A DNA stretch of 64,000 nucleotides, taken from NCBI GenBank assembly GCA_003389325.1, contig QQVE01000059.1, forward strand, positions 1 to 64,000, given 5' to 3'. Within the stretch, counting starts at the first letter, position 1. Each line of letters opens with the position of its first letter. This stretch comes from Planctomycetota bacterium (GTDB lineage: Bacteria > Planctomycetota > Planctomycetia > Pirellulales > PALSA-1355). Shown here piece after piece: positions 31,549-41,141 of the stretch. The notes under the pieces were generated by a model. It did no database searches, had not been told where the DNA came from, and worked only from the letters and a program-made list of their open reading frames with translations. Both the position numbers and the translations under genes were made by a program.

Positions 31549-31976
31549 GCATCTTCAAGCGACTGGATCATATCTCGATCGGCGTGGCCGACTTCGAAGC
31601 GGCGCGGCGGCTGTTTGTCGACGTCTTTGGCGGCGAGCCGATGCGCGACGTAGGCTCGAACGAGGCGGAGAACTTCCAGTGGACGACTTTCAAGCTTGGC
31701 GGCAAGAAAGTCGAGCTGGTCGCGGCCATCACCCCCGGGGAAGGCGGCGTGGGCCGCTACATCGCCAAGAACGGCGAAGGCTATCACCACCTCTCGATCA
31801 GCGTCCAGAACCTCGACGAGGCCATCCAGTACTTCGAGTCCAAGGGCCTTCGCGTGCTCTCGCCCAATAAAGAGAACCCGCAATGGAAGCACTTCTACCT
31901 GCACCCGCGCGACACCCACGGCGCCCTGATCCAGGTGTTCGAAGAAAACGACTACACCCTCTCCCACGGCGAATAG
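31545..31976 (+). CDS. VOC/glyoxalase superfamily enzyme, methylmalonyl-CoA epimerase-like
   Basis: 143 residues, the normal size for this fold. The start ATG overlaps the stop of the propeller gene (ATGA). Metal-ligand candidates are H9 in LDHISIGV, E57 in KVELVA, H81/H82 in GYHHLSIS and Glu near 136 in ALIQVFEEND, giving the two beta-alpha-beta-beta-beta repeats typical of methylmalonyl-CoA epimerase. Other VOC enzymes share these residues, so the substrate is open. Translational coupling to a propeller protein is unusual for an epimerase and may only reflect an operon. Confidence 0.8.
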   Translation: MSIFKRLDHISIGVADFEAARRLFVDVFGGEPMRDVGSNEAENFQWTTFKLGGKKVELVAAITPGEGGVGRYIAKNGEGYHHLSISVQNLDEAIQYFESKGLRVLSPNKENPQWKHFYLHPRDTHGALIQVFEENDYTLSHGE

Positions 31977-32001
31977 CGAGCGGGCGGACGCCGCTTCACC
32001 C

Positions 32002-32031
32002 GTTTAGCCCGCAGCCACCGGCGACGGCGCG
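32002..32031 (+). repeat. Dispersed repeat family 2 copy
   Basis: GTTTAGCCCGCAGCCACCGG and the following ACGGCGCG-type tail match the element at 37500-37529 with about four differences in 30 bases. It lies in the gap between convergent genes. Confidence 0.6.
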
Positions 32032-32073
32032 TCTTGCACTAACGAGAAAAAGCATTGAACTCGCCCCGCCGCC

Positions 32074-33462
32074 CTACTCTTTCGCCGCCACACTCGTCGG
32101 GCTGATGCAATACAGCCGCTTCGCCGTGCGGATCAGCCGCTTGTCCCCCACCACGACCGGCGTCGCCATGCCCATGTCGTCTTCGGCCAGTTCATTCTTG
32201 TGCAGCACCTCGAAATCGGAGCCGGCCTTGATGACAAACGTCACGCCGTCTTCGTTCAGGCAAAACAGCTTCCCGCCGTACGCCCACGGCGAGCTGGTAA
32301 ACGCCCGGCCGTTGGGAATCCGCTTGCGGCTGTAGACTTCTTCGCCCGTCTTCGGGTCGAAGGCCACCATGAAGCCCCGGTCGTACAGCACGTACAGGAG
32401 GCCGTCGTAGATGATCGGCGTGGGATGGTAGGGTCCGCTCTTTTCGTGGGACCAAACGACGAAGTCGTTGGCGCTTTCGCCTTTGGCCGGCGAAATGTCG
32501 CCGCTGGCACCGGGACGAATGGCGTACATCGGGTTTTCGCCCCACAGCACATGCCCGGCGATCAGGTACAGCAGTCCGTCGTACTCGAACGGCGTTGGGA
32601 TGGCGAGGATCGACTTACCTTTGATCTTCCACAACAAGTTGCCGTCGAGATCGTATGATCGGGCCCAGCCGATACCGGAAGTGACCAACTCCGTGCGCTG
32701 ATCGTTCTCCCAGATGAACGGCGTGGCGTAGTTGGTCTTTTCGCCCTCGCGGTCGATCCGCATTTTCTCCTCGCCGGTCACTTTGTCGAGCACCAGCACG
32801 TACGATTCTTCCTCGTTGTCGTTGACGATGTACAGGCGGTCCTCATGCAGAATCGGCGAGATAGACGTCCCCCAGCCGTACTGCGTGCTCCTCGGCTCGA
32901 ACTCCCGCGCCCAGAGCGGCTTGCCGTCCATGTCATAGACAAACAGCCCCACGTTGCCGAAGTAGGCATAGATCCGCTCGCCGTCGGTGGCCGGCGTTTC
33001 CGAGGCCAGCGTGTTCTTGATGTGATGCGGCTTGGCCGGAATCGCCGCATGGGCCAGTTGGTCCCACAGCTTTTCGCCCGAGTTCAAGTCGTAACACATC
33101 ACGCGCCATTCGTGCTCGTCCTTGGGCTTGGGATACTTGTTGGCGTCGACGTCTTCCAGGTACAGCCCCTTGCGCGGCGGCCGCTCCTTGCCCTTGTTGA
33201 TGCAGGTGGTGAGATAGACGCGATCGTCCCACACGATGGGCGACGACCACGCTAGGCCCGGCACGTCGACCTTCCAGGCCACGTTCTCCGACGCGCTCCA
33301 GCGATCCGGCGGCAGCGGACCCGACTCGTCGGGCAGTCGGCCGGCCAGGAATTGCGGGACGTTGGTCGAGGGGCTCGCGGCGTCGGGCGTGGCTGCCGAA
33401 GCGGGAGCCAGCGCTAGTGCGGCTACCAAGGCCATGCAGGAACAAAGAACGAAGCGCGTCAT
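32074..33462 (-). CDS. Secreted PQQ-like beta-propeller protein
   Basis: 462 residues with a signal peptide (MTRFVLCSCMALVAALALAPASA). Propeller blades are visible as repeated outer-strand motifs: WSSPIVWDDRVYLTT, PATDGERIYAYFGNVGLFVYDMDGKPLW, ISPILHEDRLYIV, PTPIIYDGLLYVLYDRGFMVAFDPKTGEEVY and TPVVVGDKRLIRTAKRLYCI. It begins with the planctomycete-common PQFLAGRLPDESGPLP and a WKVDVPG strand. No catalytic quinone site can be assigned. The ATG at 33462 starts the signal peptide; an upstream start at 33552 does not. Confidence 0.87.
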   Translation of the reverse strand: MTRFVLCSCMALVAALALAPASAATPDAASPSTNVPQFLAGRLPDESGPLPPDRWSASENVAWKVDVPGLAWSSPIVWDDRVYLTTCINKGKERPPRKGLYLEDVDANKYPKPKDEHEWRVMCYDLNSGEKLWDQLAHAAIPAKPHHIKNTLASETPATDGERIYAYFGNVGLFVYDMDGKPLWAREFEPRSTQYGWGTSISPILHEDRLYIVNDNEEESYVLVLDKVTGEEKMRIDREGEKTNYATPFIWENDQRTELVTSGIGWARSYDLDGNLLWKIKGKSILAIPTPFEYDGLLYLIAGHVLWGENPMYAIRPGASGDISPAKGESANDFVVWSHEKSGPYHPTPIIYDGLLYVLYDRGFMVAFDPKTGEEVYSRKRIPNGRAFTSSPWAYGGKLFCLNEDGVTFVIKAGSDFEVLHKNELAEDDMGMATPVVVGDKRLIRTAKRLYCISPTSVAAKE

Positions 33463-33585
33463 CGGCCTGACTCCTCGCGAAGGATAAGTAGAGAGAACGG
33501 AGGCCGCCTCAGCCTGTGCCGTGTCGTGCCCGCTCGATCCTAGCCGCCGCACGGTGCGCGAGTCAAGTTTTGCGCTCGCGCCCGC

Positions 33586-36500
33586 CTAACGCGGCGGCAA
33601 CTCGACCGTGACGGCCATCACCACGGGGGCCGTCGCGTCGGGGCCTTTGACCAGCTCAATCCGCTCGATCGTCTCCGACCGCTTGGGCTGAATTGCCAGG
33701 TAGCGAAGCTGGCGGCCATCGAGATCGAAGGCAAATTCCGAGCCCGGCACGTCCACGCGGCGAATGTAGTCAGCCAGGTGTTCGCCGTTTTTCAGCTCGT
33801 GATCTTCCGTCTGGCGGTCGGCGTAATGCAGGCGAACGATCAAGCTCGTGGATCCCGCTTCGCCCAGTGGGTGCCCCCAGCCGCTGACGCCGCCCAACAG
33901 ATGAATCGCGGCCGCCGGCGCATTGCACGGCAGGCTCACTGACCGCGGCATCGAGGAAGTCAGCCCCCGAGTACCGCGCAGCAACACGACGTTGGCCGTG
34001 CCGTCGGTGCCGGGGTCGACCAGTTGAAACGGCACACCGGCAAACTCCTTGGGCTGCCAGTCGTCGAACACCAGCCGCTCGCGCGAAGACGCCGGATCGT
34101 AGAACATTCCGCGCGTGCTCGTAGCCGTGGCCACCTTGTCCAGCGGTAGCGGCAAGTACTTGCCCCGCGCCGCCAGAAACTCGAGCAAGTCGACCAGCTC
34201 CTCCGGCGGAATCTGCTTTTCAAACCCTTCGGGCATCAGCGACTTGGGCGAAGCGACCAGCTCCTCGATATCCTCGCGGACGACAGTGTGCCGTTTGCCC
34301 TCGGAGTCGAACAGCTCGACGGCCGTCTTTGATTCGGCGGCCAGCAGGCCGGTGAGCACCCGGCCGTCGGCGGTGGCCAACGTGAAAACGCGATAGTTGC
34401 CCTCCACACTGCGACTGGGATCCAGAATGTTCTCCAGCAACTCCTGTTTGGGATGCACGGCGATGCCGGTCAGATCGGGGCCGATGCGCGTGCCCTCGCT
34501 GCCGTGAACGTGGCACTTGGCACACTGCTTCTTGAACACCTGCCTGCCCCGCTCGGCGTCGCCCGAGCGATCGGCCAGCGGCAGCATCTCCTCAAGAACC
34601 TTACGGCGATCGGCATTGGGTAGCACGCCGCCGCGGGCAAGCAGCTCTTGCGCCCTCGTGCGTAGCCGCCGGTCGGGATGCTCGGACAGAGCACGCTGTT
34701 GATCCAGGGAGAGATCGGTCCACGCCAGCTTGGCTTCCTCGATGGCGTCGATCAGCGCCGCAGCCCAGGTCCGCCGTGCCAGCAACGTCCGCACGCCGGC
34801 GGCTCGCGTGGCGGGGGTCAGCGCCGACAGTTTGCCGGCGATCATTTCGCCGGTCGAGTCGAGCTGGCTGGCAGTCAGCGCCTCGAGCAGGCCGGCCGCC
34901 ACCGCTGGCTCCAGCCGCGGCGTGATCCGATCGAGCAGCTTCTCGGCGGTCTCCGCATCCGTGGGCCGAAACGCCACCAGCCGTCTGGCCGCGGCAATCC
35001 GCTCGTCGGCGCTCAACGACGCATCGTCCACGCGCTCAAGCAGCGAAGCGATCAGCTCCTCGGCGTAGCGTTTGAATCGCGGGCTCTTCCAACCGGTAGC
35101 CAACTGCACCAGCGTCGCCCGGCCGGCCAGAGAAAGCCTCGGCAGCAGGGCCTCGAGTTGTTGCTCGTCGTTGTTGATGAGCGTGGGGTGCACGTCGTCG
35201 GGCCATCCGCGCGCCAGGCCGGCAAACACGGCCTCGGCCAGCGAGGCGTCCATCGCAACCAGCGGCTCAACCAGCCAGTGGATCGAACGATGCGGCCCCG
35301 TGCGAGCCCGATGTTCGGCGACGATCGAGGCCGCCTCGACAAGCTCCTCGCGCGGCTTCTCATCCGGTAGCGCTCGCAGGAAGCCCTCGCTGTCGCCGGC
35401 CGCCGCACAAATCATGGCCTCGCGAATCCAGCGGTCCTCGATGTTGCTGTCATCGCGGTAGAGCGTGGCGACGTAGCGGCCCGCACCCGAGGACGCCGGA
35501 TTGTCGGCCAACGCCAGCAGCGCGGCCAGACGAACTCGAGGACTGGGATCAGCAAGCAAACGTGCTGTCAGGATCGTCTCGACCGAATCGGCGCCGGGCG
35601 GCAAGACCTGTACCGCGTTTTGCCGGACACCGTCGGAGGGATGAGCAAGGGCCGCGCGCACCGCGGCGAGGGCCTCCTGGTTCTCGCCGTCGAGCGCTCC
35701 CAGTCCGTGCATGGTCCACAGGGCGTGAATCGCGCCGACGTTCAGGCCGATCGCGTCGCGGCTGCGATCTTCCACCAGCGCGATCAACTGTGGCAGCACG
35801 TCGATCTGTCCGCGTTCGACCAGCAATCGCTGCGCGTGCCGGCGCCAGAATTGGTTCGTGTGCGCAAGCGTCTGCACCAGCTTCCCGGGCGTGGCACCGG
35901 CCAGCGAGCCGGGGGAATCCGACGCCGCAGGGTTGGGTTCGTCGCATACCACGCGGACGATGCGGCCGCGCAGTTTGTCGCGCAAATCGGTTTCGTAGGC
36001 CCGGCCCTTGCCCGTCTCGAAGCCGCGGGGCGTCGGGTTGTGCTGCACGATGTAGTTGTACCAGTCGACGACCCACACGTTGCCGTCGGGTCCTACGTCG
36101 GCCGCGATCGGTGCGGTCCATTCGTCGTCGCTGGCCAGCAGGTTGAATGGGAGTGTCGAACGAAAGCCGCTGCCCTCGGGCTCCAGTACGAAGGTACCCA
36201 CCAGGTGCCCGGTGGGTCCGCACACGAAGGCCGTGCGGTTCCAATACTCCTGTGGATAGCGGCGGGCCGTGTAGAGCGCGTGTCCGGCGCCGGCCGTGTA
36301 GCCGCCAAAGTGATCGACTTGGCGGACGTTGTCCGTGATGGGCTGAAACAAGTGCGTGTCGGCGATGGACTCGAGCACAAGCCGGGGCGTCCAGCCGCGC
36401 ACGCGCTCGTAGTGCCGGTTGGCGATCGGCATATGAACGCTTGGGTTACGATTCGCCGTCGAGCCGAAGACCAGGCCTTCTTCGCTGATCCCCAAACCCC

Positions 36501-37323
36501 AGGTGTTGTTGTCGGTCGACCGTAGAAACTCGAGCCGGCTGCCGTCGGGTCGAAAGCGAAAGAAGCCCTGGCGAAAGCGATGCGACTGGCCTCCCACTTC
36601 GAGCTTCGAGTCGTTGTAGCCCTGCATGGCCCAGATCCAGTTGTCGAGCCCGTAGCGCATGTTGCTCGGGCCGCCGTGCGTGTCTCCCTGCTCCCACGTG
36701 CCGAATAACACCGTGCGCTCGTCGGCCACGTCGTCGCCGTCGGTGTCTTTGAGAAACACCGTTTGCCGGCCGTCGAACACGACGACGCCGCCGGAGGCAA
36801 AGGTGAGACTGGTTGGAATGCTTAGCTGCTCGGCAAAGACGGTGATCTTGTCGGCGCGGCCGTCGCCGTCGGTGTCTTCACAGATGCGGATGCGATCGCG
36901 GCCCTCGCCCTGGGGTTGCAGCTCGTTGGGATAGTCGTAGGTTTCGGCCACCCACAGGCGCCCACGCTCGTCCCAGGCGATGGCGATGGGCTTTCCACCC
37001 AGGTCGGGTTCGGCGGCGAACAGCTCGACGTGAAATCCGCGCGGCACGACCATGTGCTTGAGCGACTCTTCCGGCGAAAGCGGCTCCTGCATCTGGCTGT
37101 GCGGTTCGCCCTGCTCGCCCCACTTTTCGCCGGGCGTATAGTTGGGGATCTTTTTGCCCACGTCGCGATAGCGAAACGGCTCGACGTCGGTGCGGGGAGG
37201 ATTCATTTCCGGCGGTGGAAATGGTGCCGCGGCGACCGTTGCTGGCGCGGCGTCGGTCGGTTTCGGTTCGCCTTCGCCCCCAAACAGCAGGGCAAGCGCG
37301 GCGGATAGGGCCAAGCGGAGCAT
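33586..37323 (-). CDS. PVC-type haem-binding CxxCH protein with propeller and HEAT-like repeats
   Basis: 1245 residues, exported by an N-terminal signal (MLRLALSAALALLFGG). Residues about 80-420 form the planctomycete membrane-bound-dehydrogenase propeller: VPRGFHVELFAAEPDLGGKPIAIAWDERGRLWVAETYDYPNE, then ICEDTDGDGRADK, GGPSNMRYGLDNW. HEAT-like helical repeats follow to about 890. A single c-type haem site C934-AK-C937-H938 lies in KKQCAKCHVHGSEGTRIGPDLTG. A C-terminal carbohydrate-binding-like sandwich closes the protein. This family is nearly restricted to Planctomycetes and relatives and probably oxidises sugars at the cell envelope. The 37323 start was chosen for its signal peptide. Confidence 0.9.
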   Translation of the reverse strand: MLRLALSAALALLFGGEGEPKPTDAAPATVAAAPFPPPEMNPPRTDVEPFRYRDVGKKIPNYTPGEKWGEQGEPHSQMQEPLSPEESLKHMVVPRGFHVELFAAEPDLGGKPIAIAWDERGRLWVAETYDYPNELQPQGEGRDRIRICEDTDGDGRADKITVFAEQLSIPTSLTFASGGVVVFDGRQTVFLKDTDGDDVADERTVLFGTWEQGDTHGGPSNMRYGLDNWIWAMQGYNDSKLEVGGQSHRFRQGFFRFRPDGSRLEFLRSTDNNTWGLGISEEGLVFGSTANRNPSVHMPIANRHYERVRGWTPRLVLESIADTHLFQPITDNVRQVDHFGGYTAGAGHALYTARRYPQEYWNRTAFVCGPTGHLVGTFVLEPEGSGFRSTLPFNLLASDDEWTAPIAADVGPDGNVWVVDWYNYIVQHNPTPRGFETGKGRAYETDLRDKLRGRIVRVVCDEPNPAASDSPGSLAGATPGKLVQTLAHTNQFWRRHAQRLLVERGQIDVLPQLIALVEDRSRDAIGLNVGAIHALWTMHGLGALDGENQEALAAVRAALAHPSDGVRQNAVQVLPPGADSVETILTARLLADPSPRVRLAALLALADNPASSGAGRYVATLYRDDSNIEDRWIREAMICAAAGDSEGFLRALPDEKPREELVEAASIVAEHRARTGPHRSIHWLVEPLVAMDASLAEAVFAGLARGWPDDVHPTLINNDEQQLEALLPRLSLAGRATLVQLATGWKSPRFKRYAEELIASLLERVDDASLSADERIAAARRLVAFRPTDAETAEKLLDRITPRLEPAVAAGLLEALTASQLDSTGEMIAGKLSALTPATRAAGVRTLLARRTWAAALIDAIEEAKLAWTDLSLDQQRALSEHPDRRLRTRAQELLARGGVLPNADRRKVLEEMLPLADRSGDAERGRQVFKKQCAKCHVHGSEGTRIGPDLTGIAVHPKQELLENILDPSRSVEGNYRVFTLATADGRVLTGLLAAESKTAVELFDSEGKRHTVVREDIEELVASPKSLMPEGFEKQIPPEELVDLLEFLAARGKYLPLPLDKVATATSTRGMFYDPASSRERLVFDDWQPKEFAGVPFQLVDPGTDGTANVVLLRGTRGLTSSMPRSVSLPCNAPAAAIHLLGGVSGWGHPLGEAGSTSLIVRLHYADRQTEDHELKNGEHLADYIRRVDVPGSEFAFDLDGRQLRYLAIQPKRSETIERIELVKGPDATAPVVMAVTVELPPR

Positions 37324-37431
37324 GAGATTTCGCCTGTGGATGCGAATCGCGGTGGGGATGGGTTCTATCTTAATTGTGTGTTGCGGCGGGGGACAACTGC
37401 TGGAAAGGTGTACGGGCGGGCGAGGGATCAC

Positions 37432-37530
37432 GCGCGCCGTGGCCGTTGGCTCCGGGACGATGAATCCGGGCAAACCCAGTGTCATCGTTTCACCGTGCCG
37501 TTTTGCCCGGAGCCAACGGCCACGGCGCGC
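37432..37530. repeat. Perfect 25-bp inverted repeat made of family 2 elements
   Basis: Bases 37432-37456 and 37506-37530 are exact reverse complements (GCGCGCCGTGGCCGTTGGCT...), with 49 bases between. A second, shorter pairing (TCCGGGCAAA, 37465-37474, against 37502-37511) competes with it. The element lies between divergent genes at 37323 and 37617, an unusual place for a terminator. It could be a regulatory hairpin, a mobile-element trace or a pair of dispersed repeats. Confidence 0.85.
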
Positions 37531-37616
37531 CCCGACCCGTGACGTTTTTGCGCCCGACGTGCCGCTGACTTGCCCGGGGCATGTCCCGTTGCTACTTTCG
37601 AGGCAAGGAGAGCCCT

Positions 37617-39620
37617 ATGATCCAACCCTCGCACAAGCGCTGCCGGCGGATGCTGGCGGTCGCCGCGGCGTTTCTCGCCGCAACCAGCCTTTCGCCTGCC
37701 GACGACGATCTGCGTCCCCTCGAGTACAACCATCCCGGCCTGATCGTCGATCTCGGCGTCGGGCTGTGGGCCTGGCCCGTACCGTGCGACGCCGACGACG
37801 ATGGCGACTACGACCTGATCGTTTCGTGTCCGGACAAACCGTTCAACGGCGTGTGGCTGTTCGAAAACACCACCGGCGACACGGCCGAGAACCCGCTCCC
37901 TGCCTTCGAACCGCCGCGCCGCTTGAGCCGCACGGTGCACTACGTGCTCCCCAGCTACGTCGACGGTAAGTTGCGCGTGCTTTCGCCCGGCTACGAGTAT
38001 CCGGACTTTACCACCGCCGGTCTGGAGAACCGCGTGGAGCTGCCGGCGCCCAAGACGATTCACAACCCCGAGGGCGATGCGCCGGGCACCCGGCGAAAGA
38101 TCCGTCATCGCGAGTGGCGCTATGCCGACTACGACGGCGACGGGCGCACCGACCTGGTGGCCGGCATCGAAGACTGGAGCGACTACGGCTGGGACGACGC
38201 CTGGAACGAGAAGGGCGAGTGGACCAATGGCCCGCTGCACGGTGTGGTCTACTGGCTGCGAAACACCGGCACCAACTCCAAGCCGAAGTACGCCGAACCC
38301 AAGCTCGTTCACGCGGCCGGCGAGCCGGTCGACACGTTCGGTTGCCCAACGCCCAACTTCGCCGACTTCGACGGCGACGGCGACCTCGACCTGCTGTGCG
38401 GCGAGTTCGTCGACAGCTTCACCTACTTTGAGAACACCGGCACGCGCGAGCAGCCTGAATATGCCGCGGGCCGCAAAGTGCAAACAACCGAAGGCAGCCC
38501 GCTGGTGATGGACCTGGAGATGATCGTGCCGATCGCCTTTGACTGGAATCGCGACGGCAAGCTCGACCTGGTGGTGGGCGACGAGGACGGCCGGGTGGCG
38601 CTAGTGGAAAACGCCGGACTGGAGGACGACGGCACACCGCGTTTTCATCCGCCGCGCTACTTTCAGCAGAAGGCCGACCTGCTCAAGTGCGGCGCACTGG
38701 CCACGCCCGTGGGATGCGACTGGGACGGCGACGGCGACACGGACATCGTCTCGGGCAACACGGCCGGCTACATCGAATTCTTCGAGAACTTGAGCGGGCC
38801 AGGCGTCGCGTCTCCCAAGTGGGCCGCTCCGCGGCGGTCGAAGGCGGGCGGCAAAACGTTTCGCGTGATGGCCGGTCCCAACGGCAGCATCCAGGGCCCC
38901 TGCGAGGCCAAGTGGGGGTACACGACGCTGTCGGTGGCCGACTGGAACACCGACGGACTGCCCGATGTCGTCTTCAACTCGATCTGGGGCCGCGTCGGGT
39001 GGCTCGAAAACGTCGGCACGCGGAGCGATCCGAAACTGGCTGCGGCCAAACCGTTGCACGTCCAGTGGCCAGGCACCCCGCCCAAGCCGGAGTGGACCTG
39101 GTGGGAACCCGAGCCCGGCGAATTGGTCACGCAATGGCGCACCACGCCGGCCGTCTACGACTTCACCGGCGACGGGCTGCCCGACCTAGCGATGCTCGAC
39201 GTCGAGGGCTATCTGGCGTTATTCGAGCGGGCGAAGCGAGACGGCGAACTGGTTCTCCTGCCGCCAAAGCGCGTATTCGTCGACGAGAAAGGGCAGCCGC
39301 TAAGGCTCAACGCCGGCAAGGCCGGACGCAGTGGGCGGCGTAAGTTGTGCGTCGTCGACTGGACGGGCGACAACAAGTTCGATTTCCTGCTCAACTCGGC
39401 CAACGCCGATCTGCTCGAACAAGTTGGCGAGCGCGACGGCAAGTGGGTCTTCCGCGACGCCGGCTCGATCGCCAAGCGCAACATCGAAGGCCACGACGTG
39501 AGCCCGGCGGTCGTCGATTTCGACGGCAACGGCGTGCCCGACTTTGTCGGCGGAGCCGAAGACGGACATTTCTACTTCCTGGCGAACCCCCGGTCGGCCT
39601 CTGCGGCGGCTAAGGATTAA
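37617..39620 (+). CDS. FG-GAP/VCBS-repeat secreted protein
   Basis: 667 residues with an N-terminal signal (hydrophobic stretch MLAVAAAFLAATSLSPA). Nine FG-GAP-like calcium-binding loops are visible, each D-x-[DN]-x-D-G-x-x-D: CDADDDGDYDLIV, YADYDGDGRTDLVAG, ADFDGDGDLDLLCG, FDWNRDGKLDLVVG, CDWDGDGDTDIVSG, ADWNTDGLPDVVFN, YDFTGDGLPDLAML, VDWTGDNKFDFLLN and VDFDGNGVPDFVGG. The fold is expected to be a propeller used for binding or surface display. The ATG at 37617 has AAGGAG just upstream. The sulfatase follows after 18 bp. Confidence 0.88.
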   Translation: MIQPSHKRCRRMLAVAAAFLAATSLSPADDDLRPLEYNHPGLIVDLGVGLWAWPVPCDADDDGDYDLIVSCPDKPFNGVWLFENTTGDTAENPLPAFEPPRRLSRTVHYVLPSYVDGKLRVLSPGYEYPDFTTAGLENRVELPAPKTIHNPEGDAPGTRRKIRHREWRYADYDGDGRTDLVAGIEDWSDYGWDDAWNEKGEWTNGPLHGVVYWLRNTGTNSKPKYAEPKLVHAAGEPVDTFGCPTPNFADFDGDGDLDLLCGEFVDSFTYFENTGTREQPEYAAGRKVQTTEGSPLVMDLEMIVPIAFDWNRDGKLDLVVGDEDGRVALVENAGLEDDGTPRFHPPRYFQQKADLLKCGALATPVGCDWDGDGDTDIVSGNTAGYIEFFENLSGPGVASPKWAAPRRSKAGGKTFRVMAGPNGSIQGPCEAKWGYTTLSVADWNTDGLPDVVFNSIWGRVGWLENVGTRSDPKLAAAKPLHVQWPGTPPKPEWTWWEPEPGELVTQWRTTPAVYDFTGDGLPDLAMLDVEGYLALFERAKRDGELVLLPPKRVFVDEKGQPLRLNAGKAGRSGRRKLCVVDWTGDNKFDFLLNSANADLLEQVGERDGKWVFRDAGSIAKRNIEGHDVSPAVVDFDGNGVPDFVGGAEDGHFYFLANPRSASAAAKD

Positions 39621-39638
39621 GCAAGAACGAGAGCTCTT

Positions 39639-41054
39639 ATGCGTGCGATCCTGGCACTACTGATCGTCTCTGTTGGCGCAACGACAGCCGCCGCGGCCGA
39701 AAAGCCGAACGTCATTCTGATCCTGGCCGACGACATGGGTTGGACTGATTTGGGTTGCACCGGCTCGTCCTTCTACGAGACGCCCCGGCTGGACAAGTTG
39801 GCCAGCGAGGGCATGCTGTTCACGAATGCCTATGCCGCTTGCCCCGTGTGCTCGCCGACCCGCGCGGCACTGATGACCGGACGCTGGCCGGCCCGAGTGG
39901 ACATTACCGACTACATCCCCGGCAACCGGCACGGCAAGCTCAAGCCTGCTCCGTTCAAGCACGAGCTGCCGCATGAAGAAGTGACCATCGCCGAGGCGAT
40001 GAAGCAGGCCGGCTACGCAACCGGCATGTTCGGCAAGTGGCACCTGGGCGGCGCCGGCTACCTGCCCGATTCGCAAGGCTTCGACGAGATGGGATGCGGG
40101 CCAAACGGGCGCGGCTTTCGCAGCGTCGATCGGGCCGATCGGCTGACCGACCCCGCGCTCGACTTCATCGAGCGGCACCGGGACGAACCGTTCTTCCTCT
40201 ACCTGCCGCACAACCTGGTGCATACGCCGCTGTTGGCTAAGCAGGAACTCAAGTCCAAGTACGAGGAGAAAGCCGAGCAACTGCCGCCGCCCAAGGGCCC
40301 GCGCTTTCGCCCCGAGCATTCGAACGAAGATCGCCGCGTGCAGGACCACCCCGTGTATGCGGCGATGATGGAGGATATCGACGCCAACATCGGCCGCGTG
40401 CTCGACAAGCTCGACGCGTTGAACCTGCGCGAGCGCACGATCGTGATCTTCACCAGCGACAACGGTGGGCTGTCGACTTCCGAAGGCTCGCCCACCGCGA
40501 ATACTCCCCTGCGGGCCGGCAAGGGTTGGCTCTACGAAGGCGGGCTGCGGGTGCCGCTTATCGTGCGGTGGCCAGGCGTCGTCGAGCCGGGCTCGACCTG
40601 CGACGAGGCGGTCACCTCGACCGACTACTTTCCCACCGTGCTGGCCATGTGCGGGCTGGAACAGCAGCCCGAATGGCACCGCGACGGCGTGAACATTGTG
40701 CCGCTACTCAAGCAGGCCGGCCCACTGGAGCCCCGGCCGCTGTACTGGCACTACCCGCACTACGGCAACCAGGGGGGTCGTCCCGGCAGCGCCGTGCGAC
40801 AGGGCGACTGGAAGCTGATCGAATTTTTCGAGGACAATCAGGTCGAGCTGTACAACCTGGCCGACGACCTGGAAGAGCAGCACGATCTAGCCTCGGCCCA
40901 GCCCGAGAAGGCTCGGCAACTCCGCGAGCAGTTGCATGCCTGGCGAGACAGCGTGAACGCGAAAATGCCCTCGCCGAACCCCGATTTCACGGGTGAAACG
41001 TACATTCCAGGCAAGAAGCCGCGAAAACGGGCGAACAAGGGCCAGAAGAAGTGA
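39639..41054 (+). CDS. Secreted type I sulfatase (arylsulfatase family)
   Basis: 471 residues with a signal peptide (1-20, cleavage after AAAA). The catalytic site is complete: NVILILADDMGW metal-binding strand and C71-S-P-T-R in PVCSPTRAALMTGRW, the CxPxR motif in which Cys becomes formylglycine, normally by an FGE-type enzyme. KWHLGGAGY and the C-terminal ligand segment IVIFTSDNGG are present. It would hydrolyse a sulfate ester on an external polysaccharide or glycoside. It is 18 bp after the FG-GAP gene, suggesting co-transcription. The exact substrate is unknown. Confidence 0.93.
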   Translation: MRAILALLIVSVGATTAAAAEKPNVILILADDMGWTDLGCTGSSFYETPRLDKLASEGMLFTNAYAACPVCSPTRAALMTGRWPARVDITDYIPGNRHGKLKPAPFKHELPHEEVTIAEAMKQAGYATGMFGKWHLGGAGYLPDSQGFDEMGCGPNGRGFRSVDRADRLTDPALDFIERHRDEPFFLYLPHNLVHTPLLAKQELKSKYEEKAEQLPPPKGPRFRPEHSNEDRRVQDHPVYAAMMEDIDANIGRVLDKLDALNLRERTIVIFTSDNGGLSTSEGSPTANTPLRAGKGWLYEGGLRVPLIVRWPGVVEPGSTCDEAVTSTDYFPTVLAMCGLEQQPEWHRDGVNIVPLLKQAGPLEPRPLYWHYPHYGNQGGRPGSAVRQGDWKLIEFFEDNQVELYNLADDLEEQHDLASAQPEKARQLREQLHAWRDSVNAKMPSPNPDFTGETYIPGKKPRKRANKGQKK

Positions 41055-41141
41055 CTCTCGCGCCGCGGAATGCGAGAATGGAGCCCGCGGCGTAGCCGTG
41101 TGCCACACACGCACACGAATCGCGAACCTTCAGGCGGTTTC

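Noticed and set aside
37324-37616. Possible transposon end at the inverted repeat
   Set aside because: No transposase gene or target-site duplication is visible and the arms match the dispersed repeat family instead.
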